In this document: one piece after another, positions 1 through 12,666 of the stretch
Layout of the letters: each line of letters begins with the position of its first letter
How positions within the stretch are numbered: the stretch's first letter is position 1
Source: Alligator mississippiensis
Taxonomy: Eukaryota > Chordata > Crocodylia > Alligatoridae
Direction of reading: 5' to 3'
Length of the DNA stretch: 64,000 nucleotides
Assembly: GCF_030867095.1 (NCBI RefSeq)
Contig: NC_081831.1
Span: 52,813,716 to 52,877,715 of the forward strand
The notes under the pieces: generated by a model
What the model was told of the DNA's origin: nothing
The model's database searches: none
The model's input: the letters and a program-made list of their open reading frames with translations, nothing else
Program-made: the position numbers and the translations under genes

Positions 1-3000
1 TGAACCTGGGAGACTATTAGAATGCAACCCCAAAGGCCAGAGGCGCAGCAGGGCAGTAACTCCACATGCAGTACTTCTTATTCCTGAATCTCCAGTGGCA
101 GTAGTGTGGACAGCTACCAGCTGAAGCAGCAGCAATTTTTGTGCTTTCCCCCTGCTCTCCCCACCTGCTTTGCAAAATGCAACTCCTGGGGCTGCTGTCC
201 TAGTCACCCCAATGCACTTATGCTGCTGGCAAAGGCTACAAACAAGGCCCAGCAGCTGAGATTTTATTGTACCCTGATAAATAAATTGTACATCTGCTCT
301 GCATTGTTTTTGGGATCCCACAGCTCTGATTTGCTTGCATAATGCTCATCACAAAGTTTATCTTTTGTCTAACAGGCTAGAAATGTTTCTGGCTTCCAAA
401 ACCCAAGTATAAGCTGAGAACACCAAAATAACTTTTTCAGCCTAACTGGAGAGCCAAAGCATCAGTATCATCAGGTGTTTCCTTGTTATCTGTAAATTAT
501 TTATTTCTTTTCCATGCATGTTTATTTAGACTGCTTTTCTAGCGGTTAGTAATTTTTGGTTTTGTTGAGAGAATTACTTGGATGAACTGAGTCCATTCTG
601 TGCAGTGACTTGATTTGAATCTTTGGTTTATGCAAAATATAGCATTTCACAACTATTTTAAGTGGCCATAGATCCACGTTCAAATCCGCTGCTTCAAAAA
701 TCTACTTACTAAAAGTACATAAATATATATGAGTTAGGAAATTTGACACTTTTTTAAAAGAAGCAATTTCTGCATTTATTCACTGCATCTTATCTTTGTC
801 TCGTCTTCTGTTGCCAATCCAGAAGAAGGAATATAATTAACTATTGGAATTCCATAGGTAAAGGTACACTGTTCGGTTTCATTAGTTAAACTTTAAAATA
901 TTCCCTCCATAATTTCAGTTGTATGAGGTTTTTCTTATTTGCCATTCTAAATTGTTTTCAGGTTTTGTTGCAGCTGTATTCTACCTAAGAATTAGCTGTA
1001 CTTCAGTGGAGGGCAAAATGATTACATGTAAATTGTCAATTTGTGAATCATTTTGAGACCCACTGAATAAGTGTTGCACAACTAACAGTCAGAATGTTCA
1101 CTTGGAGATGATACCCATATACTTGTGTGTCCCAGGACCTGCTATGTTAATACATTAGTCCAGGGATATTTTTTTTTTGCCAGAAATTCTGGAAAGTAAG
1201 ACTAGTGCAAGAACAGCATCTATATTCTGAGCAAACTGGGTTTTCCAGAGTGTGTGACTTCTATAACATAGGCAATAGGGCATAGTTCATTAAAAGGAAC
1301 CTCTAGGAAATAGAAAAGAGAAACTACTTGGGATAAAAAAAAAGATAGAAAACCAAACAAATAAACAAAGCAAACCCAATAGGTGAACAGACATTTTGAG
1401 GGCTTCATAAAATGTAGCGTTGCTTTCAAAATGATCATACAAATAAACTATTGGATTATTTTGCAGCTAGTAGTATTTTTATTTTAAACCCAGGGAAAAA
1501 ATAAAAATAAAAACATAGGCAATGACATAAGAATGTTATATAGAGGCTTCCAAACAAAACTTTGCTTCAGCAGGCCTCCACATTTCTGAACATGTACAGC
1601 AAGCTAGGGTTAGAAAATCTACAATTCAAATGGAGCCAAGACAATTGTTAGAAAAAAAAAAAAATCTTACTACAGGAGTGATAGTTTAGATGCTCAAGGT
1701 TTTCAGGACTAATCTTACAAAGGAAACAATTTTAATAATATCTCAGGCTGATACCATCAACAATCAAGCACCCATCAAGCTGAAGACAGAGATTATTTTT
1801 TGCTCTAAGGAACATCAGAGAACATACCACAGCTGCACTAAGTGATAAATAGGAACACTTAAAATGTTGCTACGTACAGTCATAATAGTTTGGTTTCTGG
1901 TTTTAATAACCAATATAATATTAAACTAGCTAAAAGGTGCATCAATGATATGGTCCCTTGTGTTTGCTAAATTATTGTTCATATTAATATTTAGATAAAC
2001 TTTGCAGCTGTTGGCTGAGTTTTATTGTTAAGCTGTCATTTAAACTATCAAATATTTTTAATTCCCATGTAATCTGAACTCACTCTGAAGAATTATTTTT
2101 ATCCAGATGTCATGGGGGTTAAATTTTGCAAACAGATGATCCCGAACACATCTACAAGACACAGCATAATAGACAGGAGTATGTAACGATGGTACACTCC
2201 CCCACCCCAAAACGCTGACACTGTTCCATCAGTGGTACTAGGCAGAAAAAGGGAGTGCCAGTGCTGGTTGCTTTTAGTCCATGGCTGCCTTTGCCTTTTA
2301 TTCATGACCTTCTGACACCTCTGAAAGCACCATTGCCATTAATAATTTTACACACGTAAAACTGAATGGTTCTGTCTGTGATATTTAATAAGTGATTTTG
2401 CTGGTGCATTAGAAAGAACAGATCCAGATCAGTCTTTTAATGTTGGCTCTGCAGGACTGACAGGAGGGGAATGTACTACTTGTGCCAGTGACACCAGGAG
2501 AAATGGCTTTGAATAAAAAATAGAGAGCAGAATAGTTAAGTAAAAGATGTCATTTTTAGTTTTTTAGTATAGAACCATACTTTTTAAAAAGTAGGCTTTC
2601 TAGTTCTAAAACATTCATAAGGTACTTTAGGTTCTCACTTTCAAGGATGCTTTATTTTTGCTGTTTCAGGTACTGTGTTCAGTACAGTCAATGTGCTTCA
2701 TATGTCTTCCTTTACTGTAGTAGCTGCCACTTGCCACCTTCAGGTCTATGGGTAACTATGTTCTGTCTCTCCAGCACAGCACATTACTAGTTTTCTAACT
2801 CTGCCAAAACAAGGAAGTTTGTCAAACTCACCTAATGTAGCACACTATTAACAGGGTCATAGGCAAATACCTACAGATCAATTACTATACAATAGCTCAG
2901 CAATTTATTTGCACAAGTAGAATTATTTTTTTTTTTGCTGAAATCCATAGCTTCCAAGAAATGTAAAAGTAGTGATATTATTACCCAGAATAGCAGTAGA

Positions 3001-5600
3001 TCAAAAGAACTTGAATAGGAAGCTTAAAAACACCTATCCACCTGGACATTTCAGTCTAATAGGTGCTATTTCTGGCTCACCTTCAAACCTCACCTAGTCT
3101 TGTTTTTCTTTAAGAAATAAAAATATACATTTGCATAGCTGTTTATTGTATTTTCATGTTATCTCTTTGTATCAAATTGACTTTCTTTCCATATCTTCAA
3201 AACATCATTTATTTAACAAAAGAATCTTGCATAATAATTTTGATTTAATCTTTGAAGTTGACATGTCTCCTTACTATCTAATGTAACATAAAATTCTCTT
3301 TATCGCTTATTCTCTTTATTAAGTTTCACCATCAAGCTCACTGCAGTTTTGTCTTATGAAAAAATCAGACAGCAACGTGAATTGCAGTGCACTTTGAAAA
3401 ACTTTTACAGTGATCATAACAAAGAGATAAATGAGCAGTCCCACAGGCTGTTGCTTTATTGCCTCAAAGGAAAAAAAGGATGTATAAACCAAGTCTTCAG
3501 AAACTGAACTTTCCCAAAACCCAGGGGTGAATAGTAAACAAAACTAATAATTTCCTCTAGAATTTGGTGCTGATTACCATAAATATCTATCATTAGTGAG
3601 GCCTTGCCTTACAGAAAGGCCTTTATGAGGTCATCTTTGTTGGGCTACGTACAGATCTTGATGTTATTGCTTATAACTGAAACAAAACATCTCTCAGAAA
3701 GAGCTGAAATGGGATAGCAAAGCAGTTTGGTTTCAGATTTCGGTTAGATCACTCTCTTCTTTGGAGTTGTATGTTAGTTTTTGGCTCTGGCTTGTTTCAC
3801 AAAATAAATAATGCATTTTCTAACTCAATAGATGCATTTCTGATGACAGGCAAAATCACAGGCCTCAAATAACAAATAAGGTCTCTCTAATGGAGGAATA
3901 GAAGAACCAGAAAGAGACCCAGAAATGTTAGGCAATGGGACATGATAGATGTTTTATGCCTTGATAGACTTTTTATGCCTTCTTGTATTCTGCATAGGTT
4001 AGGTTCCTGTATCGATAGCAGAGTAGCTACAATTTTGGTCAGCTCTTGTTATTTGATAGAAATATAGGAATAACTATGAGAGAGCAGATGACCTAAATAT
4101 ATATTTCTCTTCTACGTGTTGTCAGCATATCTTCTTACTTATCATCTTTCTGCCTTGAATTATTAAATTATTTGATTAACTATTTAATTAACTATGCCTC
4201 TGGAGAACTGGTGAGCATACAATTCAACAGGTATGCAACAATGTAGTCATTCGAATTACTCTTCTAACAACTTTATTTTTTTAATAAACTTATCCTTTGG
4301 TTGCTTTTCTATTATACTCTCTTTCTATTTCTTTTAATTTGGCTCAGCCATTAAGTTCTGATTAGGTTAAGTTGCATTACTTTACCATGTATATTCACTG
4401 ACAACCAACATGCCAATACATTCATGGAGAACCCTCCACATCATTTATATCTTTAGTGCATTTGGGCAAATATTTGAAAAAAGAAGTTTAATTTTGCAGT
4501 AAATATGACTGAAGCAGGAATACTAGAAGCATTCTAATTCAAAAGAACTGTTCCAAGCTGTAATTATCTACAATTCTCCAAGATCTCCTAAAATGCAGCA
4601 GCATATGGTGATTCGCTCATGATTATTTCTGTTAAAATGAGTTTAATTTAATGAGTCAATGAAATTAAAGATCCCCTATGTTAGCAGCTGGTCCTGCCAC
4701 AATTCAAGGTCAATGCACAGTGTTGACATAATTGTACAACCTTCAATACATGCTCTACAGGTGCTGGTCATGTTGACAAGAAGCATAGTAATTATGTCTT
4801 TTTTTAAAATATTCAGCAAAAGTGTCTACTTTTAAAGAAAGCTGCAAGAAATCAGAAATAAAATGCATCCATTGCCCACATGAGAGAAGAGTAGCCCACC
4901 AGCTGTGTCTATTTTAAGTACTTTTCCTTATTTTTAACTGTACTTGTATGTCCCGATATTGCACTAGCCTTTTCTTTCTATTGGTCCTTGTTTACAGTTT
5001 TACAGAGTAGAGATCAATTTTAATTACTGCTAAGGATCAGTTAAGCAATATTCAGTAAGGATTCTTTGAAGTATCTTGTATAAGAGTGAATGGATCATAA
5101 CCAGCTCAATAATTTAGTCATCAGAGGTAGAGGGTGGAGACTATAATGTATAATGAATGTGTAAAATATAATTGAAGGAAATGGTACACCTGAACTGGTT
5201 TTGTTGACGTGACCATGCTTCAATTTCTCTAAACAAATTTTCCAGTATGTACTTCTATGTAGCTTTCAGTCCTCATTTCAAAATATCCTGAATCTAAATG
5301 TAATACATATTTGCAGCATTCTCTGTATGATGGGGTGCTCTGTGTGAGATGGTTTGCAGCTTTGTCACCCTATAGCATCGCTTCTAAACACTCCTAGTCA
5401 CTTTATTACCTAAAAATAACTTTCCATCCTTTTTATGGCATAGAGCATTACATTAAATTACCGCTTTGTTGAAGTCAATAGCAACATTTTCATTAACTTC
5501 AGTGAAGTCTGAATTTTGCTCTCCTTGGGTATGTACAGAAGTTACCTATTTCACATGATGAGGCCCCCAAAAGCACGTTGTAGCTGTAAAACAATAAATG
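1..5600. other. AT-rich non-coding DNA, no gene seen
   Basis: All reading frames are short and none has a recognisable domain. Short A or T runs are frequent. I see no tRNA, no CR1 end and no inverted-repeat element. It reads as intergenic or intronic background DNA. Confidence 0.6.
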
Positions 5601-6350
5601 TTCATGGCTGCAGGGTGCTTTTAACATGGCGGATTGCACAAAAATATAACCCTTATCTGATGTACTATCAGGTAGGGGTGGTCTAGGGCAGAATGCCTAA
5701 GGGAACCTATGTACAGGGTATTTTCAGGTGATTCTACCCATATCCCATGCATCTTTGTGGGGCTGGCCTGGTGCTCATGTGGGTGAGCACCAGCCCTGCC
5801 CTGCCCTGGCCCCAGGGCTGTCACAAAGGGGAAACCAAAAACCTCTGTTTCCTCCCTATACAGCGGGGAGAGGAAGAGGAGGAAGGGAACCCCCCATACT
5901 GTACATGTCCCCCACCCATCTACCTGTTCTAAGGTTTGGCGGGGAGCCAAGCTAGTCCCATGTGGCATAGGGGCTTCTGCCTCCCAATCCCTTGCACAAG
6001 CATCTTGACAGTGGCAGAAGCTGCTTTGTCTTGAGAAGGGGCAGGGAAACCCTTCCCCCCCCCCCCAGTCTTCTGAGCCCATCCTGGCCTGGCTCCCCCC
6101 AAGATCCCAGCAGGGGCAGCTAGTCAGGACCCATGAGGCAGGGGGGCTCCACTTCCCTCCCCACTCCCCTTCTTCCCAGCTCCCAATGTGGCAGCCTCTA
6201 CCATCATCAAGATGCTTGTCAGGAGGAAAGGGTTCAATAAGAAATGCTGGCAGGTTGCTGCATTGCCCCTGCCTCTGGGCCTCCCCCCCCCCCACCCCCC
6301 GCCCCCACTACAGCAGGCAAATGCCTGTTGGGTTCAATAAGAAATGTAAA
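5600..6350. other. GC-rich unclassified island with a 17-bp direct repeat
   Basis: A C-rich/G-rich block with homopolymer C runs near 6057 and 6285 sits in AT-rich DNA. The 224-codon minus-strand frame here is compositional and matches no domain I know. A perfect 17-bp direct repeat (GGGTTCAATAAGAAATG) occurs at 6230-6246 and 6330-6346 and brackets 83 bp of C-rich sequence. That could be a target-site duplication around a small insert or a local duplication. The element class is unknown. Confidence 0.35.
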
Positions 6351-6530
6351 ACTCTTGGTTCATAGATTATACCTTTTATTAGGCCAACTACAAAATTGCA
6401 AAAAAAAAATTAAAAATATTTTTTTCCAAGCTTTCAGGCTCATGTGCCCTTCCTCTGGCCTAGGGAAATTAAAGATTGTACAAGTCCCCATAGGTAGAAA
6501 AATAAACTTCATTTTGCACAAAGGAAGCTG
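6350..6530. repeat. Probable interspersed-repeat fragment (SINE/LINE 3'-like)
   Basis: The stretch contains an A-rich run followed by a segment reading aagctttcaggctcatgtgc and then a CTTCCTC motif. To me this resembles a dispersed retroposon tail common in reptile genomes. No element name can be assigned from sequence alone. Confidence 0.3.
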
Positions 6531-6744
6531 AAAACAGATGTCTGTTCCTCTGGGTCCATGAGTGTTACTTTGTGTGAGGTGCTCTTTGATGTTCAGCTAA
6601 GACAGGATTTCTTCCCTGTTGGTGTCAGATGGCAGAAAGGCAGGGAGGAATAGAAATCTTTCTTTGTTATTTAGCAATGAACCTTATAATTCCCATATTG
6701 GCTAAAAATCAGCATCTTCCATGTTGGGTTCAGTGGTACTCTAA

Positions 6745-6752
6745 CTTATGAT
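6745..6752. repeat. Left 8-bp target-site duplication of the palindromic hAT-type element
   Basis: CTTATGAT lies directly before the terminal CAGGGATCC. It matches GTTATGAT at 8829-8836 at 7 of 8 positions. Eight base pairs is the duplication length typical of hAT transposons. Confidence 0.7.
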
Positions 6753-7049
6753 CAGGGATCCTGGTTTTCTCTGATTAAAAATTGCAAATTCTCTGGTTAA
6801 AAACCCAAAATCCATGATAAAAATTAAAGGCCCCCCACAGTCCCTCCCAGTGCTGCTGGTGCCCCACACCGTCCCCCATAGTCTCAACAGCACTTCTAAT
6901 GCCCCTCATAACAGCCCCCCAGAACCACAGACATGCAGACACTGACACCCACCCCAGCAGGTAAGTGTGTGTGGGGGAAAGGGGCAGGGGAAAGGAAAGG
7001 TGCTGGGGGGTAGATTAAGAAGAGGGGAGTGTGCCTCTGTGCCCAATCC

Positions 7050-7421
7050 CAGGAGCAGGGTAAGTGGGGCTTGGGGGCTGTGGGGCACGGCTGGGGAAGA
7101 TGGTTCAGGGCTGAGGAAGCAGGGGGTGCTGCCAGCCCCAGGTGCACATTGCAGCTGGGAGCAGGGCCAGGGGGTGAGGGCAGGGGTGCCCCTCTGTGGG
7201 GGGTTTTGTGGGCAGGTGATACGGGGTGCAGTGTGGTGGTGCCCGCCATGTGTGGGCCGTACACATGCCGCCTGGCCACCTGCCCAGGGCAGGGGGAGAC
7301 GGAGGCTGGCATGTGCCTGGAGCACCACTCTGTGGCCAATTCTGCAGCCACAGTGAGGGATAGGGGCATGGAGTGGGGGCAGGGCCTTGCACGCAGTAGC
7401 TGCTGCCACTTACCTGGAGAC
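7050..7421 (+). repeat. Left outer arm of the 1.5-kb inverted repeat
   Basis: Read on the plus strand this arm is the imperfect reverse complement of 8183-8535. Matching landmarks in order are the taagtggggc block, the blocks around gcagctgggagcagggcc and cccctctgtggggg, and the ctggagacc end near the inner array. Confidence 0.75.
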
Positions 7422-7434
7422 CCATTATGGCGGC

Positions 7435-8168
7435 GACTGCCTCTGCCTCCAAAACCTCCCGCTACCACCGTGAAGTTCTGCCCGGAGCTGTGCAGCCGGC
7501 CACTGGGCAGAAGCATGGTGGTGGCTGGGCGGCACGCAGCCATCCCCACCACCACCCCATGCCATGCTGCTGGCCGCACAGCTCCGAGAATGGCTCCATG
7601 GTGGCAGCAGGAGGTTGTGGAGGCAGCAGCAGTCACCACTGGCATGGGAGCTGCTGCCACTTGCCTGTGGGCCTGCACATACCAGTGGTGATGGCTGCTG
7701 TGTAGAAAACCTCCCGCTGCTGCTGCGGAGCCATGCTTGGAGCTCTGTGGCCGGCCACAACAGCACAGTGCAGTGGTGGGGCTGGGAATGGCTGCATGCC
7801 ACCTGGCCAACACCACCCGCGCCACACCACTGCCACCAGCCGCATAGCTCTGAGCATGGCTCCATGGTGGAAGGAGGTTTTGTATACAGCGGCCATCGCT
7901 GTTGGCATGGGCAGCCCCACAGGCAAGCGGCAGTGGCCATCTGTGTCAGCGGTGACTGCCACTGCCTCCAAAACCTCCTGCTGCTGCCACGGAGCTGTGT
8001 TTGGAGCTGTGAGGCCGGCAGCAGCAGTGCAGCATGGTGTGGGGTGCTGGTGGCCAGACAGCATGCAGCTATTCCCAGCCCCACCACTACGCTGTGCCGC
8101 TGCTGCTGCCACAGAGCTCCAAGCATGGCTCCACAGTGGCAGTGGAAGGTTTTGGAGGCAGTGACCAT
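7435..8168. repeat. Array of three head-to-head inverted pairs inside the hAT-type element
   Basis: A unit of about 65 bp recurs in alternating orientation. Forward copies are at 7435-7500, 7690-7757 and 7953-8020. Reverse copies are at 7569-7634, 7834-7896 and 8096-8168. The spacing between successive pairs is about 260 bp. Each pair can fold into a hairpin, and the pairs are also direct repeats of one another. Confidence 0.7.
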
Positions 8169-8182
8169 CACCACCATAACAG

Positions 8183-8535
8183 GTCTCCAGATAAGTGGCA
8201 GTGCTATGTGCAAGCCTGCACCCCCAAACCCTTGTGCCCCCATCCCTCACCCTGGCTGCAGAGCCGGCCACGGAGCTGTGCTCTGGCCGCATGCCAGCCT
8301 CTCCCTCCCCCAGGCAGGCAGCTGAGCGGCATGTGTGTGCCCGCACATGGCAGGTACCACCACACTGCGCCTGGCATCGCTTTCCCACAAAGCCCCCACA
8401 GAGGGGCACCCCTGCCCTCATTCCCTGGCCCTGCTCCCAGCTGCAATGTGCCACCTGGGGCCAGCAGCACCCCCACTCCCTCAGCCCCCAAACCATCTTC
8501 CCCAGCCCTGTCCCACAGCCCCACTTACCTCCATG
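8183..8535 (-). repeat. Right outer arm of the 1.5-kb inverted repeat
   Basis: This is the mirror of 7050-7421. A smaller perfect-looking hairpin with gagctcttgcaggct-type arms also lies near 8664-8704, between this arm and the terminal repeat. Confidence 0.72.
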
Positions 8536-8828
8536 CTCTGGGAGCGAAGGGCAAGTCTGAGCCTGAGCCCGGCCTTGGCTGCCTCAGAGGCTCAGACCCC
8601 GCCCTCCCCCCCTCTCCCTCCCCCTCTGGCCAGGGCTGGGGATTTCCCACCCTTTTTGCAATCAGCTCTTGCAGGCTGGAGCTGTGCCAGCCTGCAAGAG
8701 CTCTCTGCAAAAGCGGAGAATCCACAGATTTCTCTGCTAAAAAGAGAAATCTACATTTTCTCCAAGAAAACCAGGGAATCCATGGTTTTTTCCGTTTTTG
8801 GATGGGAAATGGAAAACCCGGATCCCTG

Positions 8829-8836
8829 GTTATGAT
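8829..8836. repeat. Right 8-bp target-site duplication of the palindromic hAT-type element
   Basis: GTTATGAT directly follows the terminal CCCTG and matches the left copy except at the first base. Confidence 0.7.
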
Positions 8837-11693
8837 GCTTTATGTAAAATGTCTTGTGGACTCCCTCTGCACTGGCAATAAGGTGTGATGAGATCTCATG
8901 TGTAATCCCACAATCATGCCTCCTGCCCTGCACATGTGACATGGTAGGAGGTACAACACTGTGGATCATGCATTAGATTCCACTGCTCATTTACCTGCAC
9001 CTGCAGAGGGGGCCTATTTGCTTATAGACTAATTCCAGGATGATTATCTTGATCATTTTCCTTTCCTCTAATAATCTTAAGGGAAAAAAATAATGTAGCA
9101 CAAAAACAATATGTAAACTAGTTATTTTATGTTTTTAGATTTTTTTTTTTTTTAATTCTAACTACAGAGATGAAAATCAGTTTAACCAGTAAAACTATTC
9201 CTAATTCATATTGTGGTTAAAGAAATAAGAATTGGAGCTATATAGGGGTTTTTGTGATATGTCATGCTAAATACAGTAGGCTATTATTAAACATATATAT
9301 TAATAACATCTCTCTATGAACTTTCCTGAAGTTCCATTTGACCATTGAAGAATGACCAGAGAATAGATGTCAGTTTTAGAGTAGTGCTAAATGTAGGTTT
9401 CTTGAATTTGGCTTCTGTTTCACCATTCTCACTTTTTTGAATGAATATTACATTGGAAATGTTTGAAACACAGATGGGTATTTTATTTGTATACCTATTA
9501 TTGTGTAATTAGGCATTTTGACAAAACATTACCCTTCATAATGTTTTATATCTGTTTTGATAACTGATAAAAAAAAATCAGAATGATTCCTATGAGAACC
9601 AAGGATGCTGCTGTGTGGTGCTTTGCCTATTTGCAGGAAAATGCAATGATATAAATTTTGAAAATATGAAAGTCTAAGAAAAACTGAAAAAAACTGAACT
9701 AGATATTTAAAGGCATGTAGGCATCTAAGCGCCACTGATTTAAATGTGAACTAGGTACATAAGTGCATTGAAGGATTAGTGCCTGTGTATACTTACACTG
9801 GAACCAGCAGCCCATCACTAGCCACAACTGTCATTGCATTTTTTGGATTTTCAATAAATTGTGAGACATCAGAAATAATATTTAGGTTCATGATAAATAT
9901 TCTCTTTGAACATTTCATCATTCCTTAAGAGATTAAACAGTGAAGGACATTCTCTTCCGCCAACAGGAAGAAGAGGAGATGTTAAATATCTCCCACTGGG
10001 CTGAAAAATACATTAACAATTAGCACAGTTCCAAAGTCAATTTTTTAATCAGTATGGACCCCTCATTCTATTTCTACCTGAAATCTAATTTTTAAAGCAT
10101 ATGAATTTTTGGAAGATTTTCTCTGAATCAAGGAAAATGCCATACTTCCTATAAAAAACATGAACCCTTTCTTTGTAGACAGAGAATTAGACATCTCAAA
10201 CTTGAGTCTGTACTTCACTGCCTTTCATTTCCACTGAGCTATACAACTGGAATAGGTTAAAGTAGAGCCACTTGTATTATGAATATAGCAAAGTGGTCTT
10301 CATGTATTCCCTAATCTAGTACTATATTGACATTTTCCAGCAGAAATAAAGAAAAGACAAACTCTGAAAATATAAGTAATAGGGGTATTAACTTTCACAA
10401 CACTATGGACCAACCCCCACTGGATTTCCAAACCCTGCTAGAGGTTCAGACCATTAAAACTTGCAAAGTCTTTCTAAATGGCTAGAGAACATGATTTGTA
10501 ATCTAGCACCTTGCAAGTTGCTTGGAGAGAGTCTGTGTGAAAAAGGGTATATTGTAGATGTTCAGAGACATTCTTTCTTTGGTGGATGAAGGGGCAGTCA
10601 CATCATGATTTCTCACCCTCCACACCATGTGAAGGGAGTAAGAACATGAGCTTGCATTTACTTGATCCTACTATAACACTCTAGTGCCATTATCTTGGCA
10701 CTACACTGGGAAAGACTGTACTCTCTACTAGGATTATGGCAAACCCCTATTGAAATCCCTTCCTTTACTCATCTGTGCACGTCTAGCTACAGTCTGATTC
10801 CAAATGAGAATATATGTTTGTCCCCTTAACGATGATCCTCTGTGCCAGTTTTTCAATTCACTTATCTGTATCTCATTCATAGTTTACTTTATTCATTAAA
10901 AATCCTACTGATTACTATGACATTAATACTCTAGGATATTTGTGTGTGCACATGCATGTCCAAGTGTTTGTGTGGGAGGATGCATATACACATATATAGC
11001 ATACATGTATATAGAAAGAGAGAATGACTGGGTGTTCTATGCTAGTTTTGCAGGCGGGATCACTGAATATGATTTTTTTTGTGTCTAAAGTTATCTAATA
11101 AGGCAAAAAAAATCTCATAGCCAAATTACTGATTCCTTGTTTTTCTCCAGCATGATCAGAGAGCCCTCAGTGCATAGATTATGTGCAATAAAACTGACAT
11201 CTGAGAAAAAAGCAAAAAACCTACAGCATTTCTAATCCCTTGGAGGCTTGTGAAATTACTGTCTCAAAACTATAACGAGAATGGAATAATTTGTGACATT
11301 TTCCTCTGTCGTTAGAAGGTATTGATTTTTATGACATTTTTTCTTATTTTGTGTTATGAGCACGAGTCATCAGAATGTTAATATTTGATGCACAAACTAA
11401 ACACAGGTAGTGCCAGGTACCATTTTATTTATTTCAATTATTTTTCAGTTTTATGCACTAGCCATTCTACCAAATCCCTGGAGGCTATTAAGACAGTTCA
11501 CAGATAACAATCATTCGGTAAGCTCTGAAAAGTCAGAATTAAGATGACAGTCAACACACAAACTAATTCCGTCTGTGAAGCGTTTAATCCCAGTGCAGTA
11601 ACTGTTGTTTTCACCATGCTGAACATTTTTGTCTTTGCTTGGTCATGTAGTGCATTACATGTCTCAACTTCATTGTGTGAATCGTTCAGTGTT
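8837..11693. other. AT-rich non-coding DNA, no gene seen
   Basis: There is no frame with a recognisable domain and no clear repeat. A short purine/pyrimidine-alternating stretch (tgtgtgtgcacatgcatg) lies near 10942. Confidence 0.55.
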
Positions 11694-11701
11694 TTCTAAG
11701 C

Positions 11702-12315
11702 CAGAGGTGCTCAAACTTTTTGCCTGGGGGGCTGGATGGACAGTGCCTAGTCCACCTGCAGGCTAGATCTGGCTGGTAGTCCCAATCCAGCACCTGAGGC
11801 AGGCACACCAGGGCCCGATCTGGCTACACAGATGGAGGTGGGAGACAAGTCAGCTCTAACTCGGCTCCATAGGGGGGAGCCGGGGGATTATGGTCTGGCT
11901 CTGATCCATCTGCATGGGAGAAAAGGGCCATGTTGGCCCTGCAAGGACAGAAGGGGGGTTGACATACCCCACAACCCAGACCCATTGGAGTAGGATTCTT
12001 AACTCAGCAGCCCCCACAGTGGGAGAAAGGGGCTTTATATGGCCCAAACATGACCTGTGGTGGGGAAGGAGTCATGGCCCAGTCCTATGGGGGAAAAGAG
12101 GCCTGGCTCCTGCCCAGTTGTACAGAGGGAAGGGAGGCGTAGCCCAGTTCTGACCTGCCTCATGGGGCTTGGGGTTTGGGAATTTGGCAGCAGGGGAGGG
12201 TGACTGTATTAATTGCCACTGCTCTGCTGCTGCTGCCAAATTTCCTGACCCATGGGGATCTCCATGCGACAGATGCCGTGGATGCAGCTTGTAAGCTAGA
12301 GGTTGAGCCCCCCTG
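11702..12315. mobile_element. Non-autonomous hAT element (614 bp) with perfect 8-bp duplication
   Basis: The element starts CAGAGGTGCTCAAAC and ends GGTTGAGCCCCCCTG. Its imperfect inverted termini are of the form widespread in hAT (Charlie-like) elements. The 8-bp duplication TTCTAAGC is perfect on both sides (11694-11701 and 12316-12323), which fixes the boundaries. The 0.6-kb GC-rich interior has no transposase frame, so this is a deletion derivative mobilised in trans. Confidence 0.85.
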
Positions 12316-12410
12316 TTCTAAGCAGTGATCCTTTTCCTTGTGATTATGGCTGTGCTGAAAATAGTGATGATGCTCATGGAGGTCCTCCTTGTGTCATCCT
12401 TGTTCCTATT

Positions 12411-12666
12411 GGGTGTGTCCACACGTGTGCTTTAATGCACAGTAGCCTATTTTACTGTGCCATAGAGCATTTTATAAAAAAACCATGCTAATATACTAAT
12501 GCACAGTAAAAATAGGCTACTGTGCATTAGGCATCCATTAAAAAAATGTGCTTTTACTACTGTGCAGTAGGGCAGCCTAATGTGCATTTATTTAGTACCT
12601 CACATTAGAGGTACTAAATTTAATGTGCATTAGAAAAAGTGCATTAATGAACGTATAGATGTGCCT
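12411..12666. mobile_element. MITE with GGGTGTGTCC-type termini
   Basis: The left end GGGTGTGTCCACACG pairs imperfectly with the reverse complement of the right end (AGGCACATCTATACG). About 255 bp of AT-rich, partly palindromic sequence lies between. A flanking duplication is not clear. The terminus resembles those of the larger host element at 15597 and 41702, so they may share a transposase family. Confidence 0.6.

Larger units (their letters stand above)
6753..8828. mobile_element. Non-autonomous, fold-back hAT-type DNA transposon (2.08 kb)
   Basis: The element begins CAGGGATCCTGG and ends CCGGATCCCTG, so it has short terminal inverted repeats of the hAT CAGGG type. It is flanked by 8-bp duplications that match at 7 of 8 bases. 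No transposase frame is present, so it would need a transposase in trans. The interior is GC-rich and almost wholly palindromic: a long outer arm at 7050-7421 is mirrored at 8183-8535, and three further head-to-head pairs lie between them. The long overlapping open frames on both strands are by-products of this GC-rich palindrome. Class assignment rests on termini and duplication length, not on coding capacity. Confidence 0.72.

Noticed and set aside
5621..6295. A 224-codon minus-strand open frame.
   Set aside because: It is a product of C/G-rich composition with homopolymer runs. There is no domain, no signal and no supporting context.
6896..8888. Many long overlapping open frames on both strands (up to about 309 codons).
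   Set aside because: They coincide with a GC-rich palindromic element, are low in complexity, overlap in several frames at once and contain no recognisable domain.
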